From Pseudomonadota bacterium (GTDB lineage: Bacteria > Pseudomonadota > Gammaproteobacteria > Steroidobacterales > Steroidobacteraceae): a stretch of DNA of 64,000 nucleotides. The position numbers were made by a program, and so were the translations under genes. Every line of letters starts with the position of its first letter. The stretch's first letter is position 1. Under the pieces are notes generated by a model. The model was not told the origin of the DNA and did no database searches. It saw only the letters and a list, made by a program, of their open reading frames with translations. Below, in pieces: positions 27,570 through 36,523 of this stretch. Location of the stretch: the NCBI GenBank assembly GCA_018240525.1, contig JAFEFN010000004.1, positions 124,001 through 188,000 of the forward strand, in the 5' to 3' direction.

Positions 27570-28895
27570 TTAGGACTTGAACTCGACGTAGGCTTCGTCC
27601 CGCATGCGGCGCAGCCACAGCTCGGTTTCCTCGTCCGCCTTGCTGGCGCGGATCGCTTCCATGGCCTGGCGGCGCTTGAGCTCGTCGGTGTTGTCGTAGC
27701 GGCGGTGGCCCAGCACCTGCACGATGTGCCAGCCGTACTGGGTGTGGAAGGGCATGCTGATCTCGTTGTCCTTCAGCGAGGCCAGCACCTGCTCGAACTC
27801 GGGCACGAAGCTGCCCGGCCCGGCCCAGCCCAGGTCACCGCCTTCGGAGGCGGACCCCGGATCCTCGGAATTGGTCTGCGCGATGCCGGAGAAGTCCTCG
27901 CCCTTGAGGATGCGGTCGCGCAGCGCGTTCAGCTTCTGCTGCACCAGGGCATCGTCGGCCAGCTCGTTGGTCTTCATGAGGATGTGGCGGGCATGGATCT
28001 GGTCCTCGACCGCCTGCTGGCTGCCGCCGCGCACTTCATTGAGCTTAACGATGTGGAAGCCGGTCGGCGTGCGCAGCGGTTCACTGACGTCGCCCGGCTT
28101 GAGCCTGCCCACCACGTCGGTGAGGAAGGTGGGCAGCTCGCTGCCCTTGCGCCAGCCCAGGGCACCGCCGTCGAAGGCGGTCTGACTGTTTGAATAGGTG
28201 ACCGCGAGCTTGGCGAAGTCCTCGCCGCTCTTGGCGCGCTCGTAGACCTCCGTGGCGCGCCTCTGTGCGGCCTCCAGCTGCGCGGTCGTCGCCTCCTGCC
28301 CGACGGCGATGAGGATGTGCGAGACGTTGTACTCGTTGCGCTCGGATGGGGTCTTCGCCTGCTTCTCGAGGAACTGGTCGATCTCGCGCGGCGTGATGCT
28401 GATGTGCTGCAGCACATCGCGCTGGCGCAGCAGGTTCAATGTGATCTCGCGCCGGATCTCCTCGCGGTAGCTCGCATAGTCGATGCCCTGCTTGGCCAGT
28501 TCCTCGGGCAGCTGCGAGAGGGTGAGGCCGTTGCGCTTGGCGACATCGCTGAGTGCCGCATTCACCTGCTCGTCGGAGATCTTCACGCCGGCATGGGTGG
28601 CGCGCTGCACCTGGATCTCCTGCAGCACGAGGCGCTCGAGCACCTGCTGGCGCAGCACGTTCTGCGGCGGCAGCTCGAGCTTCTGCTGGCGCAGCCGCTC
28701 GGTCACGGCGGCGACCTGGGCATCCAGGTCGCTGTTGAGGACCACGCCGTCGTTGACCACGGCAACCACGCGGTCGAGAAGCTCGCCCTGGGCCGACAGC
28801 TCGCGGGTCTGGGCCAGAGCCGCCGGTGCCGCGGCGAGCAGGAGGAGGCCGGCCAGGGCCGGGCCGGTGAGGGTGGAAAGGGTCCAGAACCGCAT
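27570..28895 (-). CDS. surA: Periplasmic chaperone and peptidyl-prolyl isomerase SurA
   Basis: This 441-residue exported protein (signal peptide 1-28, ending AALAQ) escorts outer-membrane beta-barrel proteins. After an N-terminal chaperone module (LLDRVVAVVNDGVVLNSDL), two parvulin domains follow: about 190-290 (VSHILIAVG, GGALGWRKGSELP, GFHIVKLNEV) and about 300-400 (ARHILMKT, GGDLGWAGPG, GWHIVQVLG). It lies 13 bases after lptD, whose product is a SurA client. Confidence 0.97.
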   Translation of the reverse strand: MRFWTLSTLTGPALAGLLLLAAAPAALAQTRELSAQGELLDRVVAVVNDGVVLNSDLDAQVAAVTERLRQQKLELPPQNVLRQQVLERLVLQEIQVQRATHAGVKISDEQVNAALSDVAKRNGLTLSQLPEELAKQGIDYASYREEIRREITLNLLRQRDVLQHISITPREIDQFLEKQAKTPSERNEYNVSHILIAVGQEATTAQLEAAQRRATEVYERAKSGEDFAKLAVTYSNSQTAFDGGALGWRKGSELPTFLTDVVGRLKPGDVSEPLRTPTGFHIVKLNEVRGGSQQAVEDQIHARHILMKTNELADDALVQQKLNALRDRILKGEDFSGIAQTNSEDPGSASEGGDLGWAGPGSFVPEFEQVLASLKDNEISMPFHTQYGWHIVQVLGHRRYDNTDELKRRQAMEAIRASKADEETELWLRRMRDEAYVEFKS

Positions 28896-28908
28896 GCTCG
28901 CAATATCC

Positions 28909-31275
28909 TCAGTAAACGTTCTTCAGGGGTGCCTGGATCCGGGAACTGGGAGCCTCCGCAGGCAGATAGCCCCGGATTTCCTCGGTGAGGAAGGCGTCCG
29001 ATGCCGATCCGACACCGGCGAGGCCGGCGAGTTCCAGCTGCAGCCAGATCCCGGTGTCCTGGCTGCCATCGTGGTTGCTGACGAAGCGCCGGGCACCCAG
29101 GCGCATCCGCCAGCAGCACGCACGGTACTCGAACCCGAAGAAACGCTCCAGTTCCGTGTCGTCCCGCAGCGAAACGACCTCGCGGGCGAAGAGGTTTACC
29201 CGGCCCTTGACCGGCCAGGTGCCTGACACCTCGACCTGGTCGAACCCCTGCTCGTAGCCGGGCTGGCCGAACTGCCCCTCGACGAACTGGAAGCGCTCGT
29301 AGCGGTAGCCGAGGTTGATCACCTTGTCCGGGGCGGGCTTGTACTGGAGGTTGACCGTGGTGCGCTCGCTCCGCTCGTTGTGGGGGTCCCACTCGGCGGC
29401 CAGCTCCGCACTCCAGTCGTCGTAGGCGGTCAGTGAGAGCTGGCCCACCAGGTTCGAGGTGTTCCCGCTCGGGGGCGCCTCGCCCGGCAGCAGCACGCGC
29501 GGGGTCTGGAAGTAGTAGGTCTGCCCGAGGGTGACGGCCAGGAACTGGCGCCCGTTGCCCGCGTCCAGCAAGCGGCTGGTGACCCCGACACTCAGTTGGT
29601 TGGCGTCGCTGACCCGGTCGGCGCCGACGTAGCGGTTCAGGCGAAACAGCTGGATGGGGTTCAGGTCCGGCAGCGCGGTGTCGAACACCGGCAGCTGGTC
29701 CTGGTTGCGGTAGGGCACGTAGAGGTACAGCAGGCGCGGCTCGAGGGTGAGCTTGCGCTGGTCGCGCGAGCCGCTGTTGCGCTCGAAGACCAGCCCGGTA
29801 TCGAAGCTGGCGACCGGCAGTGTGCGCGAAGGCGAGCGGTTGGTGAGCCCCGGGCCGAGATTGTCGAGTTCGTACTGCGTCAGGCGCCAGGCGAGGCCGG
29901 GGCGCAGGTAATAGCCGGCCCCGGTCACATCGAGCGTGGCGCGCGGCATCAGGTCCATGCGCCAGCCCTCGCTGTCGGGCGCTTCGATCTCGCGGCGGAA
30001 GTTGACCACCTCCGAATCGAAGCCGTAGCGGGCGACGATGTTCTCGCCGTAGCTCCAGTCCGAGTCGATCACCACGCGCGGCACGCGCGCGTAGGGCCGC
30101 TGGTAGAGCTGCACGTTCTGGATGTCGATGGTCTGGTACTGCTGGGCCTGCGCGTCGGCGCGCCAATGCTCGTCACGGTAGGAGAAGATGACGGAGCGGT
30201 CGAGGAAGGCCGTGCTGGCCCCTTCCGGGCCCTGCGAGAAGTCCTCGAAGTAGTGGGTGTCGCTGACGTTTTCCGCGTGCGCCGTCATGCGGAAGTCGTA
30301 GGGCATCTCCCAGACGTCGAACAGGCGCACGCGGCTGCGGCTCTGGCCGCAGTCTTCCTCGCCCAACGCGTTGGTGGTGCAGAAGTTGCTGTCGCGCGGC
30401 AGGAAGTTCCAGTCCACCTCGCCGTGCTGGCTGGCGGTGAGGAAGCGCACATCCCCGCCCAGGTCGATGCCGCGGCGCGTGTACGCGGTCGGCTCGAAGG
30501 TGAAGTCGTAGTTCGGTGCGAGGTTGAAGTAGTAGGGCACCGACAGCTGCAGGCCCCCGGAGGAGGTGTTGCCGATGCTCGGAAACAGAAAGCCGCTCTT
30601 GCGCTCGTTGGAGAGCGGGAAGGAGATCCACGGCAGGTACATCACCGGCACGCCCATGAAGTCGATCTTGGCGCCGCGGCCGGTGCCGATCTTGCTGTTG
30701 GTGTCGAGGCTGATGTCGCTGGCGCGCAGCTCCCAGGAGTTGTCGCCCACGGGGCAGTTGGTGAAGGTCACGTTCCTCAGGTCGAGCACGCCCTTGGGCG
30801 TGAGGCGCATCTCCTGCGCCGTGCCGCGCGCGCCGCGCTGCTTCAGATCGAAGTTCGCGGACGTGAACTCGCCACCCGCGGCGGCCGAATACTTGCCCGC
30901 GCTGCCGGTGACGTGTACCAGCGGGTCCTGGTAGTCGATGTGCTCCTTGGTCTCGATCGAGCCGAGGTCATGGTCGTACTCGATCTGGTTCGCCTGGATG
31001 TGCCGGTCGCCCTGGCGCACGTCGACGTGGCCGGACAGGGTGCCACGGCCGTCGGCGCCGATGCTGGCGCGGTCACTGCTGACCTCGACCGGCTGATCCT
31101 CGGACCGGGTGGCGCCGGGCGTGCTCTGCGGCGCAGCGCGCACCGCGGCCGCGCCCTGCGGGGCGCTGCCCACGACCAGCCGCTCCGTGGGGCACGTCGG
31201 CTCGTCCGCCCAAGCCACGGAAACCACCGCGCCGAGCAAGACAGTGACTGACCAGAATGTGCTCGAACGCGGCAT
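28909..31275 (-). CDS. lptD: LPS assembly protein LptD
   Basis: This 788-residue outer-membrane beta-barrel protein (with LptE) inserts lipopolysaccharide into the outer leaflet. It has a signal peptide (about 1-23), an N-terminal OstA/LptA-like jellyroll domain (about 60-200) and a C-terminal barrel (about 240-780). Disulfide cysteines can be placed: C28 near the mature N-terminus, one in FTNCPVG, and the adjacent pair in YRACCWRM near the C-terminus, as in E. coli C724-C725. The ATG at 31275 gives a normal signal peptide; an ATG four codons upstream is an alternative. It is followed by surA. Confidence 0.95.
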   Translation of the reverse strand: MPRSSTFWSVTVLLGAVVSVAWADEPTCPTERLVVGSAPQGAAAVRAAPQSTPGATRSEDQPVEVSSDRASIGADGRGTLSGHVDVRQGDRHIQANQIEYDHDLGSIETKEHIDYQDPLVHVTGSAGKYSAAAGGEFTSANFDLKQRGARGTAQEMRLTPKGVLDLRNVTFTNCPVGDNSWELRASDISLDTNSKIGTGRGAKIDFMGVPVMYLPWISFPLSNERKSGFLFPSIGNTSSGGLQLSVPYYFNLAPNYDFTFEPTAYTRRGIDLGGDVRFLTASQHGEVDWNFLPRDSNFCTTNALGEEDCGQSRSRVRLFDVWEMPYDFRMTAHAENVSDTHYFEDFSQGPEGASTAFLDRSVIFSYRDEHWRADAQAQQYQTIDIQNVQLYQRPYARVPRVVIDSDWSYGENIVARYGFDSEVVNFRREIEAPDSEGWRMDLMPRATLDVTGAGYYLRPGLAWRLTQYELDNLGPGLTNRSPSRTLPVASFDTGLVFERNSGSRDQRKLTLEPRLLYLYVPYRNQDQLPVFDTALPDLNPIQLFRLNRYVGADRVSDANQLSVGVTSRLLDAGNGRQFLAVTLGQTYYFQTPRVLLPGEAPPSGNTSNLVGQLSLTAYDDWSAELAAEWDPHNERSERTTVNLQYKPAPDKVINLGYRYERFQFVEGQFGQPGYEQGFDQVEVSGTWPVKGRVNLFAREVVSLRDDTELERFFGFEYRACCWRMRLGARRFVSNHDGSQDTGIWLQLELAGLAGVGSASDAFLTEEIRGYLPAEAPSSRIQAPLKNVY

Positions 31276-31285
31276 GAAGGCCGGC

Positions 31286-31293
31286 ATTATAAT
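31286..31293. promoter_or_regulatory. ATTATAAT palindrome between lptD and amgK (possible shared -10)
   Basis: This 8-base palindrome contains TATAAT on both strands and stands alone in a GC-rich divergent gap. As a -10 box it could serve amgK (leader about 37 bases). For lptD the transcript would start almost at the start codon, and it may simply be part of a longer promoter upstream. No good -35 hexamer is visible 16-18 bases away on either strand. Confidence 0.3.
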
Positions 31294-31336
31294 GGCGCGC
31301 CGCCGCAACGCGGGCTGAAAACCTCCATACGAGCAC

Positions 31337-32392
31337 ATGTTTGAAACCGACGCGCGAGTCGCGCTGATCCGGGACTGGGTGTCGCGCGAGCTGCGCCTGC
31401 CACTCGAGCGCATCGAGTCGGCCTCGAGCGATGCCAGCTTCCGCCGCTACTTCCGCGCCTTCTGCGGCACGACGAGCTACGTCGTCATGGACGCGCCGCC
31501 CGAGAAGGAGGACGTGCGTCCGTACCTGAAGGTCTCCTCCCTGCTCGAGTCGCTGAGCGTGCACGTGCCGCACGTGTACCACGCCGACGTCGCGCGCGGC
31601 CTGTTGCTGCTCGAGGACCTCGGCTCCACCCCTTACCTGCAGCGCCTGCTGGCGGGCGATGACGCGGACAAGCTCTACGGGGACGCGCTGGAGACGCTCG
31701 CGCTGGTGCAGGTGCGCGGTGCCGCGGCTGCCGCCGAGCTTGCCCCCTACGGCCGCACGGAGCTCAAGCGCGAGATGGCGCTGATGCCCGAATGGTTCCT
31801 GGGGCGTCACCTCGGCCTTGCCGGCGATGCGGCCCAACCGGGGCTGCTGCACGATGCCGAGGAGTTCCTGGTCGCCGAGGCACTCGCCCAGCCGCAGGTG
31901 TTCGTGCACCGCGACTACCACGCCCGCAATCTCATGGTCATGCCGCTGCGCAACCCCGGCGTGATCGACTTCCAGGACGCGCTGCGCGGCCCGGTCGGCT
32001 ACGACCTGGTGTCGCTGCTGAAGGACTGCTACATCGCCTGGCCGCGCGAGCGCGTCGTGCACTGGGTGAGCGAGTACCGGCGCCGGCTGCGCGAGCGCGG
32101 CGCCGATGGCGGCGCCGATGAGGCGCAGTTCCTGCGCTGGTTCGACCTCATCGGCGTGCAGCGGCACATCAAGGTGCTCGGCATCTTCTGCCGCCTGTGG
32201 TACCGCGACGGCAAGGCGGGCTACCTGGCCGACCTGCCGCGCACGCTCGCGTACGTGCGCGATGCCTGTGGCCGCTATGCGGAGCTGTCCGCGCTGGCCG
32301 GCTTCCTGGAGCGGCACGTGGCGCCCGGGCTTGCCGCCGCCAACGCCCGCGAGCTGACGGCCGCGGCGCGGCGCGAGCCGGCGCGCGCATGA
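31337..32392 (+). CDS. amgK: N-acetylmuramate/N-acetylglucosamine anomeric kinase AmgK
   Basis: This 351-residue protein has the aminoglycoside-phosphotransferase fold. The catalytic loop is [10 protein letters not shown] (about 195-204) and the metal-binding Asp lies in [10 protein letters not shown]. In Pseudomonas and relatives, AmgK phosphorylates recycled MurNAc at C1, and the adjacent MurU turns it into UDP-MurNAc, bypassing the fosfomycin target MurA. Coupling to a MurU gene by ATGA and divergence from lptD are the usual context, which is the main reason for this name over a general phosphotransferase. Confidence 0.9.
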   Translation: MFETDARVALIRDWVSRELRLPLERIESASSDASFRRYFRAFCGTTSYVVMDAPPEKEDVRPYLKVSSLLESLSVHVPHVYHADVARGLLLLEDLGSTPYLQRLLAGDDADKLYGDALETLALVQVRGAAAAAELAPYGRTELKREMALMPEWFLGRHLGLAGDAAQPGLLHDAEEFLVAEALAQPQVFVHRDYHARNLMVMPLRNPGVIDFQDALRGPVGYDLVSLLKDCYIAWPRERVVHWVSEYRRRLRERGADGGADEAQFLRWFDLIGVQRHIKVLGIFCRLWYRDGKAGYLADLPRTLAYVRDACGRYAELSALAGFLERHVAPGLAAANARELTAAARREPARA

Positions 32393-33057
32393 GGGCCATG
32401 GTGCTGGCCGCGGGGCGCGGCGAGCGCATGCGCCCGCTCACGGATGCGATCCCGAAGCCGCTCATCGAAGTCGCCGGCCGACCGCTGATCGTCTGGCACC
32501 TGCAGGCCCTGGCGCGTGCCGGCGTCCGCGACGTCGTCATCAACCTCTCATGGCTCGGCGATCAGCTGCGCGCGGCCCTGGGCGACGGCGCGGCCTTCGG
32601 CGTGCGCATCGCCTACAGCGAGGAGGGTCCGGTGGCACTGGAGACCGGCGGGGGCATCTTTCGCGCCCTGCCGCTGCTCGGGCCGGAACCGTTCCTCGTG
32701 GTGAGCGGCGATGTCTTCACCGACATCGATCTGGGGCGGGTGCAGCTCGAGCCGGATGCGCTGGCGCATCTGGTGCTGGTGCCCAACCCCGCGCACCATC
32801 CTAACGGTGACTTCGGCCTGGAGGGCGACCGGGTGGTGGCTCGCGACCATGCGCGCCTGACCTACGGGAACGTCGGCATCTACCGACCCGCCTTCTTCGC
32901 CGGCTGTGCGGATGGACGCTTTCCGCTCATCGAGCCGCTGCGCCGCGCGATCGCGCGCGGCCTGGTGCGGGGCGAGCTCCACCGGGGGGAGTGGTCGGAC
33001 GTGGGCACCCCCGCCCGGCTCGCGGAGCTGGAGACCCGGCTCGCTGCGGTACAATGA
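32389..33057 (+). CDS. murU: N-acetylmuramate 1-phosphate uridylyltransferase MurU
   Basis: This 222-residue nucleotidyltransferase has the signature [22 protein letters not shown] (residues 4-24), LETGGGI for sugar-phosphate binding, SGDVFTDID with the metal-binding Asp, and YGNVGIYRP. The length fits MurU rather than the longer GlmU or hexose-1-phosphate transferases. It starts within the amgK stop. The product UDP-MurNAc feeds the cell-wall machinery encoded at 42-52 kb. Confidence 0.92.
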   Translation: MRAMVLAAGRGERMRPLTDAIPKPLIEVAGRPLIVWHLQALARAGVRDVVINLSWLGDQLRAALGDGAAFGVRIAYSEEGPVALETGGGIFRALPLLGPEPFLVVSGDVFTDIDLGRVQLEPDALAHLVLVPNPAHHPNGDFGLEGDRVVARDHARLTYGNVGIYRPAFFAGCADGRFPLIEPLRRAIARGLVRGELHRGEWSDVGTPARLAELETRLAAVQ

Positions 33058-33063
33058 GCGGGC

Positions 33064-34083
33064 ATGCCGCCGCTCAAGGACATCCCGGTCGTTACCGAAG
33101 CCGCCGTCGCGCGTAGCGGTGACAAATACCTGACGCCACAAGGCTTTACGGCCGTGCGGGACGGCATCAAGGCGCGCGCCGGCGCCAGTCCCCGGCCCCG
33201 GATCGCCAAGCCGCCGTGGCTGCGGGTGCGGGCCCCGGGCGGGGGTGGCTTCCAGCAAGTGCGCGAACTGGTCAAGCAGCACCGCCTGGCCACGGTGTGC
33301 GAGGAAGCCAAGTGTCCCAACATCGCCGAGTGCTGGAACGCCGGCACCGCGACCATCATGCTCATGGGCGCGGTGTGCACGCGTGCCTGCCGGTTCTGCT
33401 CGGTCGACACCGGCAACCCGCACGGCTGGCTGGATGCCGAGGAACCGGCCAACGCCGCGCGCACCGTCAGACTGATGGGGCTCAAGTACGTGGTGCTCAC
33501 CTCCGTCGATCGTGACGACCTGGCCGATGGCGGAGCCGCTCACTACGCGGCCTGCGTGCGCGCCATCAAGCAGGCCTGCCCGGAGACGGCCGTCGAGGCG
33601 CTCACCCCGGATTTCCAGGGCAGGCTGGCGGACGTGGCCACCGTGGTGGACTCCGGCATCGAGGTGTTCGCGCAGAACATCGAGACGGTGCGGCGCCTGA
33701 CGCACCCGGTGCGCGACCCCCGCGCGGGCTACGAGCAGACCCTGTCCGTGCTGGCCGGCGCCAAGGCGCACGGGCCCGCCGTGCTCACCAAGAGCAGCCT
33801 CATGCTCGGCCTCGGCGAAACCGACGCGGAGATCGAGGCGACCCTCACCGACCTGCGCGCCGCGCACGTCGACATCGTCACGCTCGGGCAGTACCTGCAG
33901 CCGACGGCGCACCACCTGGCCATCGAGCGCTTCGTGACGCCCGGCGAGTTCGATGCCTATCGCGCCCGCGCGCTCGAGCTTGGCTTTCTCGAGTGCGTCT
34001 CCGGGCCGCTGGTGCGCTCCAGCTACCGTGCCGAGCAGGCGCTCAACCGCAACAACGCCGGCCTGGACAACTCCTCCTCATGA
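33064..34083 (+). CDS. lipA: Lipoyl synthase
   Basis: This 339-residue radical-SAM enzyme inserts two sulfurs into protein-bound octanoate. The auxiliary cluster cysteines C79, C84 and C90 ([12 protein letters not shown]) and the radical-SAM cysteines C105, C109 and C112 (CTRACRFC) are intact, as is the C-terminal RSSY serine that also ligates the auxiliary cluster. It is separated from murU by 6 bases and overlaps lipB by ATGA. The order lipA-lipB is the reverse of E. coli, where lipB precedes lipA. Confidence 0.97.
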   Translation: MPPLKDIPVVTEAAVARSGDKYLTPQGFTAVRDGIKARAGASPRPRIAKPPWLRVRAPGGGGFQQVRELVKQHRLATVCEEAKCPNIAECWNAGTATIMLMGAVCTRACRFCSVDTGNPHGWLDAEEPANAARTVRLMGLKYVVLTSVDRDDLADGGAAHYAACVRAIKQACPETAVEALTPDFQGRLADVATVVDSGIEVFAQNIETVRRLTHPVRDPRAGYEQTLSVLAGAKAHGPAVLTKSSLMLGLGETDAEIEATLTDLRAAHVDIVTLGQYLQPTAHHLAIERFVTPGEFDAYRARALELGFLECVSGPLVRSSYRAEQALNRNNAGLDNSSS

Positions 34084-34745
34084 GCCCGACGGTGGCCGCG
34101 CTGCCGCTGCCGGGCCCGCCATCGCTGCCCGGTGCGCTCGTGCGGCAGCTCGGGCTGGCCGACTACGCGCATACGCTGCAGGCCATGCAGCGCTTCACCG
34201 CCGAGCGCGGCCCGCAGACGCCCGACGAGATCTGGTTCCTCGAGCACGCCCCGGTGTTCACCCTGGGGATGAATGCCAGCCGCGCCCACCTGCTCGATCC
34301 CGGGGACATCCCGGTGGTGCAGGTGGATCGCGGCGGCCAGGTGACCTACCACGGCCCGGGCCAGCTGGTGGTCTACCCACTCGTGGATCTCAGGCGCGCC
34401 GGCCTCGGCATCCGCGATTTCGTGACCGCGCTCGAGCGCGCGGTGATCGAGCTCGCAGCCCACAGTGGCATCACCGCGACCTGCCGGCGTGATGCGCCGG
34501 GGGTCTACGTGGCGGAGGCCAAGCTGGCGAGCGTCGGCGTGCGCGTGCGCCGCAGCGGCGCCTACCATGGCCTTGCCCTCAACGTCGCGTTGGACCTGGC
34601 GCCGTTCGCGCGCATCAACCCCTGCGGCTACCAGGGACTGCGCATGACGCAGCTGTCGGCTCTTGGCGGGCCGGCCACCGTGCCGTCCGCCGCGGCGGCG
34701 CTCGAGCCGCTGCTGCTGCGGGCGCTGGGCCTCACGCGCGCATAA
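34080..34745 (+). CDS. lipB: Octanoyl-ACP:protein N-octanoyltransferase
   Basis: This 221-residue enzyme transfers octanoate from ACP to lipoyl domains, giving the substrate of LipA. The [17 protein letters not shown] block (84-100), K148 in the KLASVGVRV segment and the acyl-thioester cysteine C182 in NPCGYQGL are present. The ATG at 34080 overlaps the lipA stop. The upstream open frame inside lipA is discarded. Confidence 0.96.
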   Translation: MSPTVAALPLPGPPSLPGALVRQLGLADYAHTLQAMQRFTAERGPQTPDEIWFLEHAPVFTLGMNASRAHLLDPGDIPVVQVDRGGQVTYHGPGQLVVYPLVDLRRAGLGIRDFVTALERAVIELAAHSGITATCRRDAPGVYVAEAKLASVGVRVRRSGAYHGLALNVALDLAPFARINPCGYQGLRMTQLSALGGPATVPSAAAALEPLLLRALGLTRA

Positions 34746-34803
34746 CCGCGCTGTAACCGGGGCGCGACTGACTTCGTACGCCCGGGCCGCTAGCATCCTG
34801 CGC

Positions 34804-35850
34804 ATGAAAACAACGCACTTGCTGCGCCTGCTTGGCGCGATCCTCGCCGTCGCCACGCTGGCCAGCCTCGCCGCGTGCCAGCGCTCCAGCCCCCACACCG
34901 CAGGGCGCGTCACGCTGCTCAATGTCTCCTACGACCCGACGCGCGAGCTGTACGTGGACTTCAACAAGTCCTTCGCCGCGTACTGGAAGGCCAAGACCGG
35001 TCAGGAGGTGCGCATCGACCAGTCGCATGGCGGCTCGGGCAAGCAGGCCCGCTCGGTCATCGACGGTCTGCAGGCGGACGTGGTGACGCTGGCTCTGGCC
35101 GCCGACATCGACGCCATCGCCGCCAAGGGCAAGCTGCTGCCGCTGAACTGGCAGAGCCTGCTGCCGGACAACAGCTCACCCTACACCTCGACCATCGTGC
35201 TGCTGGTGCGCAAGGGCAACCCCAAGGGCATCCACGACTGGGGCGACCTGGTGCGGCCCGGCGTCGCGGTCATCACCCCCAATCCCAAGACTTCCGGCGG
35301 CGCGCGCTGGAACTACCTGGCCGCCTGGTCATGGGCGCGCGCGCAACCCGGCGGCAGCGACGCCAGCGCGCGCGAGTTCGTGACCCGGCTGTATGGCAAC
35401 GTGCCGGTGCTGGACACCGGCGCGCGCGGCGCGACCACGACCTTCGTCCAGCGTGGCCTGGGGGACGTGCTGATCGCCTGGGAAAACGAGGCGATGCTCG
35501 CGCTGCGCGAGATCGGTGCCGACAAGATCGAGATCGTCGTGCCCTCGGTCAGCATCCTGGCCGAGCCGCCGGTCGCGGTGGTGGACAAGGTGGCCCTCGC
35601 CCATGGCACGCGCGATGTGGCGGCCGCGTACCTGAACTACCTGTACAGCAAGGAAGCGCAGGAGATCATCGCCAAGAACTTCTACCGGCCGCGCGATGCG
35701 GAGGTGGCCGCCCGGTACAGCGCGCAGTTCCCGCAGCTGAAGCTGACGAGCATCGCCGACTTCGGCGGCTGGCAGAAAGCGCACGAAACGCACTTCGCCG
35801 ACGGCGGGGTGTTCGACCAGATCGCGAGCGCGGTCCCTACGGCACGGTAG
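34804..35850 (+). CDS. Sulfate-binding lipoprotein of the sulfate/thiosulfate ABC transporter
   Basis: This 348-residue substrate-binding protein is of the Sbp/CysP type: [53 protein letters not shown] and [10 protein letters not shown] are all characteristic. Unlike soluble periplasmic Sbp of E. coli, it has a lipobox (LAAC, Cys about residue 22), so it is probably membrane-anchored. It is transcribed toward the cysTWA-histidine kinase-regulator operon and ends one base from the regulator's end, so the binding protein and permease are in separate transcripts. Confidence 0.93.
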   Translation: MKTTHLLRLLGAILAVATLASLAACQRSSPHTAGRVTLLNVSYDPTRELYVDFNKSFAAYWKAKTGQEVRIDQSHGGSGKQARSVIDGLQADVVTLALAADIDAIAAKGKLLPLNWQSLLPDNSSPYTSTIVLLVRKGNPKGIHDWGDLVRPGVAVITPNPKTSGGARWNYLAAWSWARAQPGGSDASAREFVTRLYGNVPVLDTGARGATTTFVQRGLGDVLIAWENEAMLALREIGADKIEIVVPSVSILAEPPVAVVDKVALAHGTRDVAAAYLNYLYSKEAQEIIAKNFYRPRDAEVAARYSAQFPQLKLTSIADFGGWQKAHETHFADGGVFDQIASAVPTAR

Positions 35851-35851
35851 C

Positions 35852-36523
35852 TCAGTCGACCACGAGCTTGTAGCCGGCCGCCGCCGTGCGCAGCAGCGCC
35901 GGCGCCGCAGGATCGGTCTCGATCTTCTGCCGCAGCCGGTGCACGAGCTGCTTGAGCAGTTGGCGGTCTCCGCCGCTGCGGTGGCCCCACACCTGCACCA
36001 GCAGCCGCTCGGAGTTGACACTGTGGCCGGCGTTGGCGAGCAGCATCTGCAGCAGGCGCAGCTCCAGCTTGGTCAGGCGCACCGGTGCACCCTCGCCGAT
36101 GGTGACCGTGAACTCCTCGAGGTCCAGGCGGATACGCCCGGCGGCCAGGGGCGCGTTGTTCTCCACGCCGGCGCGCCGCAGCAGCGCCTTCAGGCGCGCG
36201 AGCAGGGTGCGCGGGCTGAAGGGCTTGTTGAGGTAATCGTCCGCGCCGAGGCCGAGGGCGCGCACCAGGTCCTCCTCCTCGCCGCGCACCGTGAGCATCA
36301 TCACCGGCACCTGCGAGCGCCGGCGGATGGCCTCGCAGACCTGGAAGCCGTTCAGGCCGGGCATGTTGATATCCAGCAGCACCAGGTCCGGCGACTCGTG
36401 CTCGAACAGCTGCACGGCCGCCGGGCCGTCGGCGGCCTTAAGCACCAGGTATCCGGCCTGGCCGAGCGTGAAGGCGATCAGCTCGCGCAGGTCGGCATCG
36501 TCGTCGGCGATCAGGACTTTCAC
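35852..36523 (-). CDS. OmpR/PhoB-type response regulator
   Basis: This 223-residue protein has an N-terminal receiver domain (1-118) with the acidic pocket DDD (8-10), phospho-acceptor D51 (DINMPG) and a conserved Lys in NKPFSP, and a C-terminal winged-helix DNA-binding domain (about 125-223, ending GYKLV). The GTG start at 36523 overlaps the kinase stop by GTGA, so kinase and regulator are made together. Position at the end of the sulfate transporter operon suggests it responds to or controls sulfur supply, which is inference. Confidence 0.92.
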   Translation of the reverse strand: MKVLIADDDADLRELIAFTLGQAGYLVLKAADGPAAVQLFEHESPDLVLLDINMPGLNGFQVCEAIRRRSQVPVMMLTVRGEEEDLVRALGLGADDYLNKPFSPRTLLARLKALLRRAGVENNAPLAAGRIRLDLEEFTVTIGEGAPVRLTKLELRLLQMLLANAGHSVNSERLLVQVWGHRSGGDRQLLKQLVHRLRQKIETDPAAPALLRTAAAGYKLVVD

